DNA from: Pseudomonadota bacterium
GTDB taxonomy: Bacteria; Pseudomonadota; Gammaproteobacteria; Steroidobacterales; Steroidobacteraceae
NCBI GenBank assembly: GCA_018241505.1
Contig: JAFEDS010000010.1
Location: 372,001 to 436,000, forward strand
Reading direction: 5' to 3'
DNA length: 64,000 bases
The notes under the pieces were generated by a model, which worked only from the letters and a program-made list of their open reading frames with translations, was not told the origin of the DNA and did not search any database. A program made the translations under genes and the position numbers. This document shows positions 18,578-26,827 of the stretch, piece after piece. Within the stretch, counting starts at the first letter, position 1. Each line of letters begins with the position of its first letter.

Positions 18578-19054
18578 TCAACGCCGCAACGGATAGGCCG
18601 TGGTGGATTTCACCTCCTGGGCGGCCACAAAGGAGTTCAGCTCGCGGATGTTGGGTACGCGCGAGAGCTTCTCAAAATAGAACTTCTCATACGCTTCCAG
18701 GTCCCGGGTGACCACCCGCAGCAGGAAATCGAACACCCCGAGCACAATGTGGCATTCCAGAACTTCCGGAAACTCCTGGATGGCCGCCGAGAAGGCCGCC
18801 AGGCTCGCCTGGTCGTTGCTGATCACCTTGACCTGTACAAACAGTTGGGCACGCAGGCCGATCTTCTTGCGATCGAGCAGCGCAACCACCTTCGTGATGT
18901 AGCCGTCATCGCGCAAGCGCTGAATCCGGCGCCAGCACGGCGACTGTGACAGGCCGACCGCCTCGGCAATCTGCGCCGCCGACCGCGACGCATCTTCCTG
19001 CATGGCCGCGAGAATGCGCAAATCAATCCGGTCGAGCCCTGTTGCAGCCACCAT
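18578..19054 (-). CDS. Lrp/AsnC family transcriptional regulator (copy 1)
   Basis: This 158-residue regulator has a winged HTH (about 5-60, SQSPCWRRIQRLRDDGYI) and a RAM/AsnC ligand-binding domain (about 65-150). I chose ATG 19054, preceded by AGGGGG, over GTG 19069. It is followed 41 bp later by the HiPIP gene and may be cotranscribed with the HiPIP-cytochrome-cstA genes. It is strikingly similar, through to the C-terminal KSTTAxPLRR, to the Lrp protein at 26237-26827. The effector, likely an amino acid, is unknown. Confidence 0.92.
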   Translation of the reverse strand: MVAATGLDRIDLRILAAMQEDASRSAAQIAEAVGLSQSPCWRRIQRLRDDGYITKVVALLDRKKIGLRAQLFVQVKVISNDQASLAAFSAAIQEFPEVLECHIVLGVFDFLLRVVTRDLEAYEKFYFEKLSRVPNIRELNSFVAAQEVKSTTAYPLRR

Positions 19055-19180
19055 GTGACCCCCTGGCACGAGCCCCGTGAAGGCTCATTGTCAAGGGCAG
19101 TTTACGGCCTCGAGCTTGGTTATTTTTCGCCAAAAATGCACCGCGCGGGCGCTACCGTGCATGAACGTTGCGGCCGCGGA

Positions 19181-20281
19181 TCAGTTCTTCGTCACCATGG
19201 TTTTTGCTTCAGGCGGATGGCGGACAAATACCTGCGCGAATTTGACCTTGACCGCGCTGGAGATGGCGGTGTTCACGCCCGTCTTCGGATCCGGATAGCC
19301 GTCGGCCAGGCGCCGCATGGCCCGATACTCGGACGGGGAAGACAACTGACCATAGCTTTGATGGTGCGTGGACCAGGATGTGTTCAGGTGATACGTGAAA
19401 GAATCGACATCGACATAGCCTGCCATCAGCCCCTCCGCTGCTTGCGGGGTGAGCTTCAACTTCAAACGCATGCCGCGGAAGACCTGGTAACCGCTGGTGT
19501 TGAAGGTAACGCCCCAGGGAATCTCGATCCGATCCACCGGCTCGGTCGTCAGCACGCCGTCGACAATCTTGCCCTTCAGCTTTTGGATGTAGTCCTTGCC
19601 CCAGCGCAGGTCGAGCCGCTGGGTGCCGCCCGGAATCGTGTTCGTGCCCGTCGCATCCGTGAGCAGCCCATCCAGGCCGCGGTAGGTCGTGACAGTGACG
19701 TCCGGGTCATTCTTCAGATCGTCCACGCCGGTGAGCTCGATGACCACGCGGTCGTTGTCATACCGGCGCATGAACTCGTTCTCGAAGTGATAGATGGTCC
19801 CCGCCGAGCGGTAGTTGGCGATACAGCCGATGACCCGGAAAAGTTGGTTGTCGATACCCTTTTCACCGTCCGGGCCGTCGAAATCGTTCGGCCCCACCTT
19901 GCCGTCGAGATCCAGGCCATAGGAAACCTTTCCATGCGCTTCGTGGAAGGGAAACGACTCGGCTGAGGTCGTGGGATGCCACTGGTAGCCCTCGCGAGCC
20001 AACTGCGTCTCCAGGACGGTGCGCTTCTTGCCGTCGTTGGGAAACAGCTTCTTGAACTGCTCACGGGGTCCATCATTCATGCCATCGGGACAGTCGACCT
20101 TGCTGTCCTTGTTCTCATACACCGCCCAATAGCGATCGGTGAGGACATACGCAATCGTGTGGTCTTTGAGCGTTGAATCACCTTCCGTCGCCATAACCTT
20201 CACGGCGGCTGAGGCCGTGCTCAAAGCCGCAAGGCCCACCAGGGCACCGATTGCATGCCGTGTCATGTTGGAAATAGCCAT
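19181..20281 (-). CDS. Unrecognised secreted protein, last gene of the DUF1592/DUF1552 operon
   Basis: A 366-residue exported protein with a typical signal peptide (residues 1-25, ending STASA). I do not recognise a domain. The mature part is hydrophilic, has few cysteines, is rich in Asp/Gly (GPNDFDGPDGEKGIDNQLF, VTTYRGLDGLL) and reads like a beta-rich periplasmic protein. GGGAGG lies about 9 nt before the ATG. It starts 15 bp after the repeat-protein stop, so it is probably cotranscribed with the three exported proteins upstream and acts with them. I know of no function. Confidence 0.8.
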   Translation of the reverse strand: MAISNMTRHAIGALVGLAALSTASAAVKVMATEGDSTLKDHTIAYVLTDRYWAVYENKDSKVDCPDGMNDGPREQFKKLFPNDGKKRTVLETQLAREGYQWHPTTSAESFPFHEAHGKVSYGLDLDGKVGPNDFDGPDGEKGIDNQLFRVIGCIANYRSAGTIYHFENEFMRRYDNDRVVIELTGVDDLKNDPDVTVTTYRGLDGLLTDATGTNTIPGGTQRLDLRWGKDYIQKLKGKIVDGVLTTEPVDRIEIPWGVTFNTSGYQVFRGMRLKLKLTPQAAEGLMAGYVDVDSFTYHLNTSWSTHHQSYGQLSSPSEYRAMRRLADGYPDPKTGVNTAISSAVKVKFAQVFVRHPPEAKTMVTKN

Positions 20282-20296
20282 GTTCGCCGCCTCCCG

Positions 20297-21673
20297 CTAC
20301 CGCCTGTAGGCGTTATCCAGGAAATCATCGCGCAGCCAGAATGCCTTGAAGCCGTTGCGATACCCATTGAACTCACCGAACGCATCGCCGTTCGCGTCTC
20401 CGGGGCGGTGATCGTTGGCGAAGGTATAAACCGGGCGCTCACGGTAGGCCCAGACGTTGATGGCGTCCGCTTGGCCGGCAGTGGCGCGATGCCCGGTATT
20501 CGGATCTATCGCCATGACACTCCAGAGCCGGCTGACACTCTTCTCGCCCGGTTTCGCAACGACGTAGGGAAACAGGCCGCGGCATACCGTCGCGTCCCCA
20601 TTTCCGCAGACTGCCAGACGATACTCTTGTGGCGAATCCGGGTTGTCACACGCCTGCTGGTCGAGCGCATCGTCCGTGCAGTTGTAGACATAAATCGTCT
20701 TGCCATGCGCATCGGCCAACACCTGGCCAATGCGCGAATCCTGAACCGTGAATTGCGCCGGCGGCGGCAACGCGCGCTGTGTGTAAACGTTGTGCCAACC
20801 TGGCACATCGCTCCCAACCAGTGTTCGCGCATGCAAATCCGGGATGTAGGTGTAGAGCGCGTGTTGACGGAACGCCCACTGCTTGATCCCGGAAGGCAAC
20901 ACGATGATGCTCCATTCCCCTTGGGGGTTGGACGTATCGGATGCAACCACCGGTTTCCATTGCGTCTGACACTTGGCGTCACAGTGTGTCTTGCCGGGCG
21001 AATCTGCGTCGGAGTAGTAAACCGAGTAACCCTTGTGATCGACCAGCATGTGGCCTGTTCCAAACGCCTCGACTTTCAGCTCGGGAGGGACCGTGGGAGG
21101 CGGCCCGATGGGCGTGCGCACGACACCCGAACCGCCCGCCTTCTCGATCTTCGTCCCGCCGAGCACATCGCCCTTTTGTTTGTCGAGGCTGGAGGTGTAG
21201 ACGGGATAGTCGTCATACACCCATTGCTTGACCCCATCCTTGCGCGTAATGACGGTCCACTTGCCGACCGGCTTGGCATCATCAGCCGCAACCAGAGGCG
21301 GCCACAGCTTGTCGCACGAAGGCCGGGTATCGAGCTCGGGCAACAGGTAACCGGGTGGATACGGACTCTGCAGACCCGAGGTCTCCTTGTACACCTCGTT
21401 GGTGCAGGCTGACGTGCCGCTCTTCTTACGGTCGCCGGTATCGCCGTTACGCAGGTTCTTCAACGGCCAGTGGTACAGCGTATGGCCATTGGCGTCCGCG
21501 TAAACAGGCCCATCCAGCTCCGTCGGCACGATCTGGATAGCCGGTGGCAGAGGCTCGTGGTTATAACTCTCGTGATCCGGACTGTTCGGCGCCTGCCAAT
21601 ATTCCGCCTTACCCACATCTGCGTGCGCGACCATACAAATGCTGGTCGCGAACAACGCAATCGCCCATCTCAC
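20297..21673 (-). CDS. Secreted repeat protein with Y-x-[FWY]-x-x-D type (COG4315-like) repeats
   Basis: This 458-residue protein has a signal peptide (1-18). At least three repeats each follow the pattern of an Asp/Gly-rich strand, a YHW/YYS/YVY aromatic cluster, a Cys-x-Lys/Cys-x(n)-W segment and a WSV/WTV strand (ADANGHTLYHW, DHKGYSVYYSDAD, DAHGKTIYVYNC). Such repeats occur in periplasmic lipoprotein families of unknown role. Paired cysteines suggest disulfides. Its start overlaps the DUF1552 gene stop by 4 bp, so the two are coupled in translation. Confidence 0.75.
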   Translation of the reverse strand: MRWAIALFATSICMVAHADVGKAEYWQAPNSPDHESYNHEPLPPAIQIVPTELDGPVYADANGHTLYHWPLKNLRNGDTGDRKKSGTSACTNEVYKETSGLQSPYPPGYLLPELDTRPSCDKLWPPLVAADDAKPVGKWTVITRKDGVKQWVYDDYPVYTSSLDKQKGDVLGGTKIEKAGGSGVVRTPIGPPPTVPPELKVEAFGTGHMLVDHKGYSVYYSDADSPGKTHCDAKCQTQWKPVVASDTSNPQGEWSIIVLPSGIKQWAFRQHALYTYIPDLHARTLVGSDVPGWHNVYTQRALPPPAQFTVQDSRIGQVLADAHGKTIYVYNCTDDALDQQACDNPDSPQEYRLAVCGNGDATVCRGLFPYVVAKPGEKSVSRLWSVMAIDPNTGHRATAGQADAINVWAYRERPVYTFANDHRPGDANGDAFGEFNGYRNGFKAFWLRDDFLDNAYRR

Positions 21674-23007
21674 GCAAGAATCTCCGTCAGCTCCTTCGAC
21701 GTATTGTTACTGTTAACTCCCCACGAGGGGGTATCCACGCCCATCAGGCGCAGCGCCGTATATCCCAACCGGGTCCCGGGCGTGTTGTTTGCGTCGATGT
21801 GCAGGCCTGTCTTTAGTTTGCCGCCCGCCTTACCAGCCGTGAATTGCGGCATGCCATCCAACGAATGCACACGTGCATAGCCGTGATCCGTGGTGCCGAT
21901 GATCATCATGTTGTCCAGCAACGTGCCGCTGCCTTCCTTGACCTTCGTAAAGGCCTCGACGTAGTACGCCCATGATTCCATCGCGCGGCGGGTGAACCAG
22001 GACGCGTTCGGCTGATAGCCGAGCTTCTGGTCAACCGGCTCTTCGTGGGTGTCCGTGTGATGCGGCTTCTCGAAGCCCGGCTTGATGGTCGATGCCGAAG
22101 CATTCGAATAGGCCATGTTGAATACGCGGGTCTGATCGCACGCGACCGCCATGACCAGCAGGTCCGTCATCATGCGATGGCGCACGGCAACCGCCTCGGC
22201 GTCCAGGCCCATCGGCGGATCCTTTTCTATCGCCGTGGGGCGGCGACAGGAAGCGATCGGCTTCGGCTTCTCGAGACGTTGATCGAACTGCAACTCGAGG
22301 TGCCGCAAACCCGTGAAGTACTGGTCCAGGCGCTCGCGATCGGCGGCGCCGACCTGCTTCATCAAGCCCTTGGTCTGGTCCATGACGCCGGTCAGTACGC
22401 TTCTGCGCGCCATGACATGGGGGTCAGGTGTAAAGGTCGGCGCATTGGGATCCGGAAATTCAGGACCGAACAACCGGGTATAGAACTGCAGTGGCGACCA
22501 CTCCGGAGGATTCGGGGTGTTCACATTGTCGTAGCTGTAGGTGCTGCGCACATCGCCCGTCGCGGTGGCGGTCAATGACTTGAAGCGGGTGGAGCGCCCA
22601 ATCTGGTTGGCAATCGTAACGTCGATAGTTTCGTTGGGAATATCCTTCTGGTCCTTCGGAGCAGAACCCGTACGCGAAATGACCCAGCCGGTGTAGTGAC
22701 ACAGGTTCTGGTAGTTGTCGCGATACGCCTGGGTGTTGGTGATCAGGTTGATGTGATCGCGCACCGGCGCCAACATGGCAATTTCTTCCGGCAGATCGAA
22801 GCCCGCACCGAGCTTCTGTGGCACGAAAATTCCCTTGTTCATGCCCAGGCCCCAGCCCCAGGTGCCGAAACGCACCGGCATGGGTTCGCCATTGGCCCAG
22901 GCCGTGCCGTTGTCGTTCAGGAAACAATCCAACAGTGGCAGGCCGACGGTGACGGCGACTCCACCCATCATGCCCTTCAACACCCGACGTCTGCTCAACT
23001 TGCTCAT
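21670..23007 (-). CDS. DUF1552 protein, Tat-exported
   Basis: This 445-residue protein has a twin-arginine signal (KLSRRRVLKG) and the DUF1552 pattern, including the FGTWGWGLGMNKG start of the mature domain, AYSNASAS and a GTTDHGYARVHS segment near the end. DUF1552 proteins are distantly related to the DUF1501/sulfatase-like exported enzymes and usually sit next to DUF1592-type cytochrome-like proteins, as here. The Tat signal suggests folding with cofactor or metal before export. ATG 23007 is chosen so that the Tat motif is N-terminal; an in-frame start at 23049 overlaps the upstream gene. Confidence 0.85.
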   Translation of the reverse strand: MSKLSRRRVLKGMMGGVAVTVGLPLLDCFLNDNGTAWANGEPMPVRFGTWGWGLGMNKGIFVPQKLGAGFDLPEEIAMLAPVRDHINLITNTQAYRDNYQNLCHYTGWVISRTGSAPKDQKDIPNETIDVTIANQIGRSTRFKSLTATATGDVRSTYSYDNVNTPNPPEWSPLQFYTRLFGPEFPDPNAPTFTPDPHVMARRSVLTGVMDQTKGLMKQVGAADRERLDQYFTGLRHLELQFDQRLEKPKPIASCRRPTAIEKDPPMGLDAEAVAVRHRMMTDLLVMAVACDQTRVFNMAYSNASASTIKPGFEKPHHTDTHEEPVDQKLGYQPNASWFTRRAMESWAYYVEAFTKVKEGSGTLLDNMMIIGTTDHGYARVHSLDGMPQFTAGKAGGKLKTGLHIDANNTPGTRLGYTALRLMGVDTPSWGVNSNNTSKELTEILA

Positions 23008-23045
23008 GTGCGTCTCTCTCGCAGTCGGAAACTGCCGTTGGCGTC

Positions 23046-24752
23046 TCAATTCAGATTCTGGGTTACCTGCTGCTGCTTCGGCTCATCATCCCCGGGCAGC
23101 GGCTCGTTGCTGGGCAGGATCTTCTTGACCTGCGTGAACGCGTTGCCAAGGGCAATCGTCCTCAGCAGGTCAGGGATCCGATACCCTTGCGCGGCAAACC
23201 GTTCGTTCAGGTATTTCAACAGGGGGCGGTCGGCCGGCACAGGCGCGCCGCCGGCACCATAGCTGTACATGCGCGAAACGAGGCAGCTCGGCAGCGTCGG
23301 GCTGTCATGCAGTGTCTGCGCCAGTCCCTGGACGTTGGCAAACGGCTTGCCGTCGAGATTGCCGCTCGAGTCGATGGGCGCCCCGTTCTCGGTGGCGCGA
23401 TAACGGCCGGCGCCATCGAAGTTCTCGAGGGCCAGGCCCATCGGATCCATGATCTTGTGGCAGCCCGCGCAAGTCGCATTCTTCAGGTGCACACCGACCC
23501 GCTCGCGTTGTGTCTTGTAGTGCGCGTCCGGATTCTCCAGGGCGGAGAAGTCCACGTTCGGGGGCGGATTCGGTACGTGCTGACACAACAGCAACTCACG
23601 CAGGGCCTTGCCGCGCCGCGTGGGCGAGCTGCGGCCCGGATGAGCGTGAACCGCGAGGAAGCTGATCTGGGTCAACATGCCCTCGCGCGGGCTGTCCGCC
23701 GGGAACGTGTACGGCTGCCAGCCCGGGGACGCCGGCAGGTTGTACAGGGCCGCCAGCGCCGGTGACAGGAATGTCTCGCGAGTCGTGTACAGATCGCGGT
23801 AGTCCTTTTTCTTCACAATGAGCTGATCGATGACGGTACGCAGCGTCTGCTCGCGTGCATCGGTGACCGTCACGCCGGTGAAGAACGGATAGACGGTTGG
23901 ATCCTTGGACAGCGAGTCGAAATCGTCAAAGGCGAACATGTCGTCAAAGAAGGCGCGCATGCCGTCTTCCAGCCGCGGGCTCGCCAGCATCATGTCGACA
24001 ACGCGCGCCTTGCCCTTGTCGGTTTGCAGCTCGCCGCTTTCCGCAGCCTTCAGAATCTGATCGTCGGGAGCGGCATTCCACAGGAAGAAGCTGAGGCGCG
24101 AGGCGAGCGAGTATTTGTCGAGACGGTACTTGCCGGGATGCTCCGGATCGCTCTCGCCCTTCTCGGCAATGAACAGCACATCCGGGCTGATCAGCATGCC
24201 TTCGAGCGCCATGCCCAGACCGGCGTAGAAGTCCTTGACCTGTTCGGCCGATGCGCCCGCCTGTTCAACATATAACTGGGTTTCCGCAGCCGTCATCGGC
24301 CGGCGCATCAGCAGCCGCCCGATTTTCGTCAGGAACTGGGCGGCACAGGCCTCGTCGGGCGCCTTGTCGTCGGCCGGCTTGCAGGGAATCAGGTAATCGC
24401 GGTGACTCTCGTTCACCACCTGGTTGGCGATGCTGGCGGCCGCCCGCTGGAACTGTTCCAACTGCGTAGCGGTCACCCCCGCGAGCGACGCCCCGTTCTC
24501 CAGCAGCCCGTCCGTGCGCCGCATGGGGGGAAACTTCATATCCAGGTTGAGACTGGAGCCGAACACGTGCACCAGTGTGTTGATGTATTGTTGCGTCGTG
24601 ATCAGGCGCAAACGCGGCGGCGAGCCCTTGATAGCGGGCTCGGAAGTCTGCGAACAGGCTGCCAGCAACAGGGTTGCCGCCAGCGCCCCACAGAACGCCC
24701 GTATGCCGCTGTGCCGTCCGAACGTCCCAAGGCCATTGAATATGGAGTTCAC
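23046..24752 (-). CDS. DUF1592/DUF1588 domain lipoprotein (planctomycete-type cytochrome-like)
   Basis: This 568-residue protein has a lipoprotein signal (LLLAACS). Its domain order matches the DUF1587-DUF1595-DUF1592-DUF1588-DUF1585 series: LRLITTQQYINTLVHVFG near 50, RLSFFLWNAAPDD in the middle, and the DUF1588 haem motif CAGCHKIMDPMGLALENFD near 440. One CXXCH is present, so covalent haem binding is possible. First gene of the four-gene minus-strand operon; GTG start with GGGGGA upstream. The family was described mainly from Planctomycetes and has no settled biochemical function. Confidence 0.87.
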   Translation of the reverse strand: MNSIFNGLGTFGRHSGIRAFCGALAATLLLAACSQTSEPAIKGSPPRLRLITTQQYINTLVHVFGSSLNLDMKFPPMRRTDGLLENGASLAGVTATQLEQFQRAAASIANQVVNESHRDYLIPCKPADDKAPDEACAAQFLTKIGRLLMRRPMTAAETQLYVEQAGASAEQVKDFYAGLGMALEGMLISPDVLFIAEKGESDPEHPGKYRLDKYSLASRLSFFLWNAAPDDQILKAAESGELQTDKGKARVVDMMLASPRLEDGMRAFFDDMFAFDDFDSLSKDPTVYPFFTGVTVTDAREQTLRTVIDQLIVKKKDYRDLYTTRETFLSPALAALYNLPASPGWQPYTFPADSPREGMLTQISFLAVHAHPGRSSPTRRGKALRELLLCQHVPNPPPNVDFSALENPDAHYKTQRERVGVHLKNATCAGCHKIMDPMGLALENFDGAGRYRATENGAPIDSSGNLDGKPFANVQGLAQTLHDSPTLPSCLVSRMYSYGAGGAPVPADRPLLKYLNERFAAQGYRIPDLLRTIALGNAFTQVKKILPSNEPLPGDDEPKQQQVTQNLN

Positions 24753-24859
24753 CTAATCCCCCTCAACCCTACAGACTCAGTCTATGACGCGCTCCCAGTA
24801 AGAATTTCCCGATTTTGGCGCGAAGAATGCAAGCATTTCTCGCTACCTAAATAAGCTTT

Positions 24860-24878
24860 AATCTTCGGGTAATCTTCG
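24860..24878. repeat. Tandem AATCTTCG direct repeat with 11-bp period
   Basis: AATCTTCG occurs at 24860-24867 and again at 24871-24878; on the minus strand this reads CGAAGATT twice. An 11-bp period places both on the same DNA face. It sits about 110 bp before the DUF1592 gene and could be a regulator site for the minus-strand operon. Confidence 0.35.
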
Positions 24879-24957
24879 CCTCCTGCAGCCTGAGCCCAAG
24901 GTGCCGAATTGTAAGTCCCGGGGCCCCGATAGCGGTAGTGCGGTGCGCCAGGAGGCA

Positions 24958-24993
24958 CCGGTCCCCGGGGTGCCGCACACCGCCCCGGACCGG
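24958..24993. repeat. GC-rich inverted repeat upstream of the aldolase gene
   Basis: CCGGTCCCCGGGG (24958-24970) pairs with CCCCGGACCGG (24983-24993) with a two-base bulge and a 12-nt loop. There is no T run, so a simple terminator is unlikely; it may be an mRNA leader structure of the aldolase gene. Confidence 0.35.
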
Positions 24994-25150
24994 CAGCCGC
25001 GGGCCGGGTGTTTGAACATGATTCATTTGCCGAAGCTCGCATCCGCGACGACAGTCTTGCTTTTCGGCACGGTGTCGTTGCGAACCAACTCAGCGGCGGC
25101 TACCTTGAATCCAACGGGCCCGGGCACCGGGCTGTTGTTCAGGCGGAGCG

Positions 25151-26155
25151 ATGATCCGGTCTTCATTGATAGGTTCGGCCATCACCGCGGCGCTGCTGAG
25201 TGCCGCACCCACAGCCGGCGCGCAACAGTCACACCATCTCAATCCCGTGATTCAACTGCTGGTGGAGCATAAACCCGTGATGGGCCTGTATGCGCCTGGC
25301 AATCGCGGCCATGCGGCCGCAGAAGGCGAGCTGCCGCCACTGGTTGGCCACGACTCGCCGCAGGTGCTCGCCCAGAAGACCCTCGCCTCTAAATCGAGCG
25401 ACTTTGTTTTCGTGGGCAGCATGGAATATCACTACAATGAGATGTTTCCAGAGTTCTCGAGCTTCGCCACCGCCCTGCGCGCAGCCGGCCCGTTGAGCCA
25501 TACGAAGCCGCCCTATCTCGCCTATCCGATTATTGCGAAAATTCCGCTCATTGCGCCTGAACCGGGCCAGGTGGTGAGCCACATCAGCAGGCAGCTCAAC
25601 CTGGGAACGAGTGGCGCGATGTTTGTCGGCGCGGAGAGCGCTGCCGAAGTGAAGCAGGGACTGGCCGCCATGCGCTTCGCCTCCAAGGGCGGAACCCGGC
25701 CGGACGATGTCGGCTCGGCACCGGCCTACTGGGGCATGTCGGAGCAGGAATATCGCCGCAAAGCCGACCTGTGGCCGCTCAATCCCGAGGGCGAGCTCAT
25801 CAACTGGACCATTGTTGAAAGCAAGGAAGGCTTGAAGCACGTGCGCGAGATCGCCGCGGTAAAGGGAATCGGCGTGTTGTGGCCCGGCGCGGGGACCCTG
25901 CGGGGCGTGTTCTCCACGACCGGACCCGACGGCAAGAAAGTCCTCGACCAGGCTGCCTGGGAAGCGGCCATTCAACAGGTCCTCGCTGCCTGCAAGGAAT
26001 TCCATGTACCCTGCGGTTTTCCGGCCGGCCCGAACGACATCGAAATGCGGATGCAACAGGGCTTCAGTGTCTTTGTCAGTCAGTTCAACGAATCCGGCAT
26101 GCAGGCCGTGGCGCTGGGCCGCAAACTCGCGCAGCGCCCGCCCGCCAACGAGTGA
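25151..26155 (+). CDS. HpcH/HpaI aldolase-like protein with signal peptide
   Basis: A 334-residue protein related to the HpcH/HpaI class II aldolases, which cleave 2-oxo acids with a divalent metal. SSDFVFVGSMEYHYNE sits where the family has its DxxxLDxEHG segment, and FVGAESAAEVKQGLAAMRF and GVLWPGAGTLRGVF correspond to later core strands. The first 24 residues (ending PTAGAQQ) form a clear signal peptide, unusual for this cytosolic family. The DMEH-type His/Asp residues are altered, so aldolase activity is uncertain. GGAG lies just before the ATG. It is convergent with the second Lrp gene. Confidence 0.72.
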   Translation: MIRSSLIGSAITAALLSAAPTAGAQQSHHLNPVIQLLVEHKPVMGLYAPGNRGHAAAEGELPPLVGHDSPQVLAQKTLASKSSDFVFVGSMEYHYNEMFPEFSSFATALRAAGPLSHTKPPYLAYPIIAKIPLIAPEPGQVVSHISRQLNLGTSGAMFVGAESAAEVKQGLAAMRFASKGGTRPDDVGSAPAYWGMSEQEYRRKADLWPLNPEGELINWTIVESKEGLKHVREIAAVKGIGVLWPGAGTLRGVFSTTGPDGKKVLDQAAWEAAIQQVLAACKEFHVPCGFPAGPNDIEMRMQQGFSVFVSQFNESGMQAVALGRKLAQRPPANE

Positions 26156-26168
26156 AGCGAGAGGCTCC

Positions 26169-26211
26169 CGGGTACGCCGCTGGCCGTCCTAGGGCGCGGC
26201 GGCGTATCCCG
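26169..26211. terminator. Hairpin between convergent aldolase and Lrp genes
   Basis: CGGGTACGCCGC (26169-26180) pairs with GCGGCGTATCCCG (26199-26211) with one mismatch/bulge. It lies in the 81-bp gap between two convergent genes and could terminate both, though neither side has a clear T run. Confidence 0.45.
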
Positions 26212-26236
26212 CGGAGCAACCGCACGCCAACACCGC

Positions 26237-26827
26237 TCAGCGTCGCAACGGCAATGCCGTGGTCGACTTGATTTCCGACACCGCCACGAACGAATTCACT
26301 TCACGGATGTTGGGTAGCTTCGAGAGCTTGTCGAAGAAGAACTTCTGGTAGGCGTCCATGTCGGCGGCCACGATCCGCAGCAGAAAATCATACACGCCCA
26401 GGACCACGTGGCATTCCATCACCTCCGGAAAGGAGCGGACGGCTTGCGAGAATTCCTGGAGATTGTGCTTGTCGTTGTTGGCGATCTTGATGTGCACGAA
26501 AAGCTGCGCCCGCAGCTCGAGCTTCTGCCGGTTCAGCACCGCGACCGTCTTCGAAATATAGCCCTCATCCTTCAGGCGTTGGATGCGCCGCCAGCAAGGC
26601 GACTGCGACAGCCCCACCACTTCGGCGACATCCGCCGCGGAAAGGCCGCCATCCTCCTGAAGGACCGCCAGGATCTTCAGATCGATACGGTCGAGACCGG
26701 GCACGGGCCGCGGCTCGCCCTCGTGGCGTCTCGACGTCGTGGGTGCCGGCGGTCCATACCAGTTTCCCGCCGTGTGCGTTGCACGCGCGTCAAGGTTCGC
26801 GCTCGTCATCTCGTTTGTATTCAACAT
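26237..26827 (-). CDS. Lrp/AsnC family transcriptional regulator (copy 2, N-terminal extension)
   Basis: This 196-residue regulator has an Lrp winged HTH (about 48-100, SQSPCWRRIQRLKDEGYI) and RAM domain, preceded by about 45 extra residues rich in Ala, Thr and Pro. ATG 26827 has a strong GAGGAG site 8 nt upstream, which itself lies inside the coding sequence of the response regulator, so the two genes overlap by 38 bp in different frames. It is highly similar to the Lrp at 18578-19054. Both copies flank the DUF1592 operon and the aldolase gene, so they may control these. Confidence 0.9.
   Translation of the reverse strand: MLNTNEMTSANLDARATHTAGNWYGPPAPTTSRRHEGEPRPVPGLDRIDLKILAVLQEDGGLSAADVAEVVGLSQSPCWRRIQRLKDEGYISKTVAVLNRQKLELRAQLFVHIKIANNDKHNLQEFSQAVRSFPEVMECHVVLGVYDFLLRIVAADMDAYQKFFFDKLSKLPNIREVNSFVAVSEIKSTTALPLRR

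Larger units (their letters stand above)
24753..25150. other. 398-bp divergent intergenic region
   Basis: Region between the minus-strand DUF1592 operon and the plus-strand aldolase gene. It must hold both promoters. I see a direct repeat (24860-24878) and a GC-rich hairpin (24958-24993), both listed separately. A short frame beginning at 25018 has a signal-peptide-like start but runs out of phase into the aldolase gene; I do not call it. Confidence 0.5.

Noticed and set aside
25018-25272. Short plus-strand frame with a signal-peptide-like N-terminus before the aldolase gene
   Set aside because: It runs out of frame into the aldolase coding sequence, has no recognisable mature domain and no convincing ribosome site. 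A relic or chance frame is more likely.
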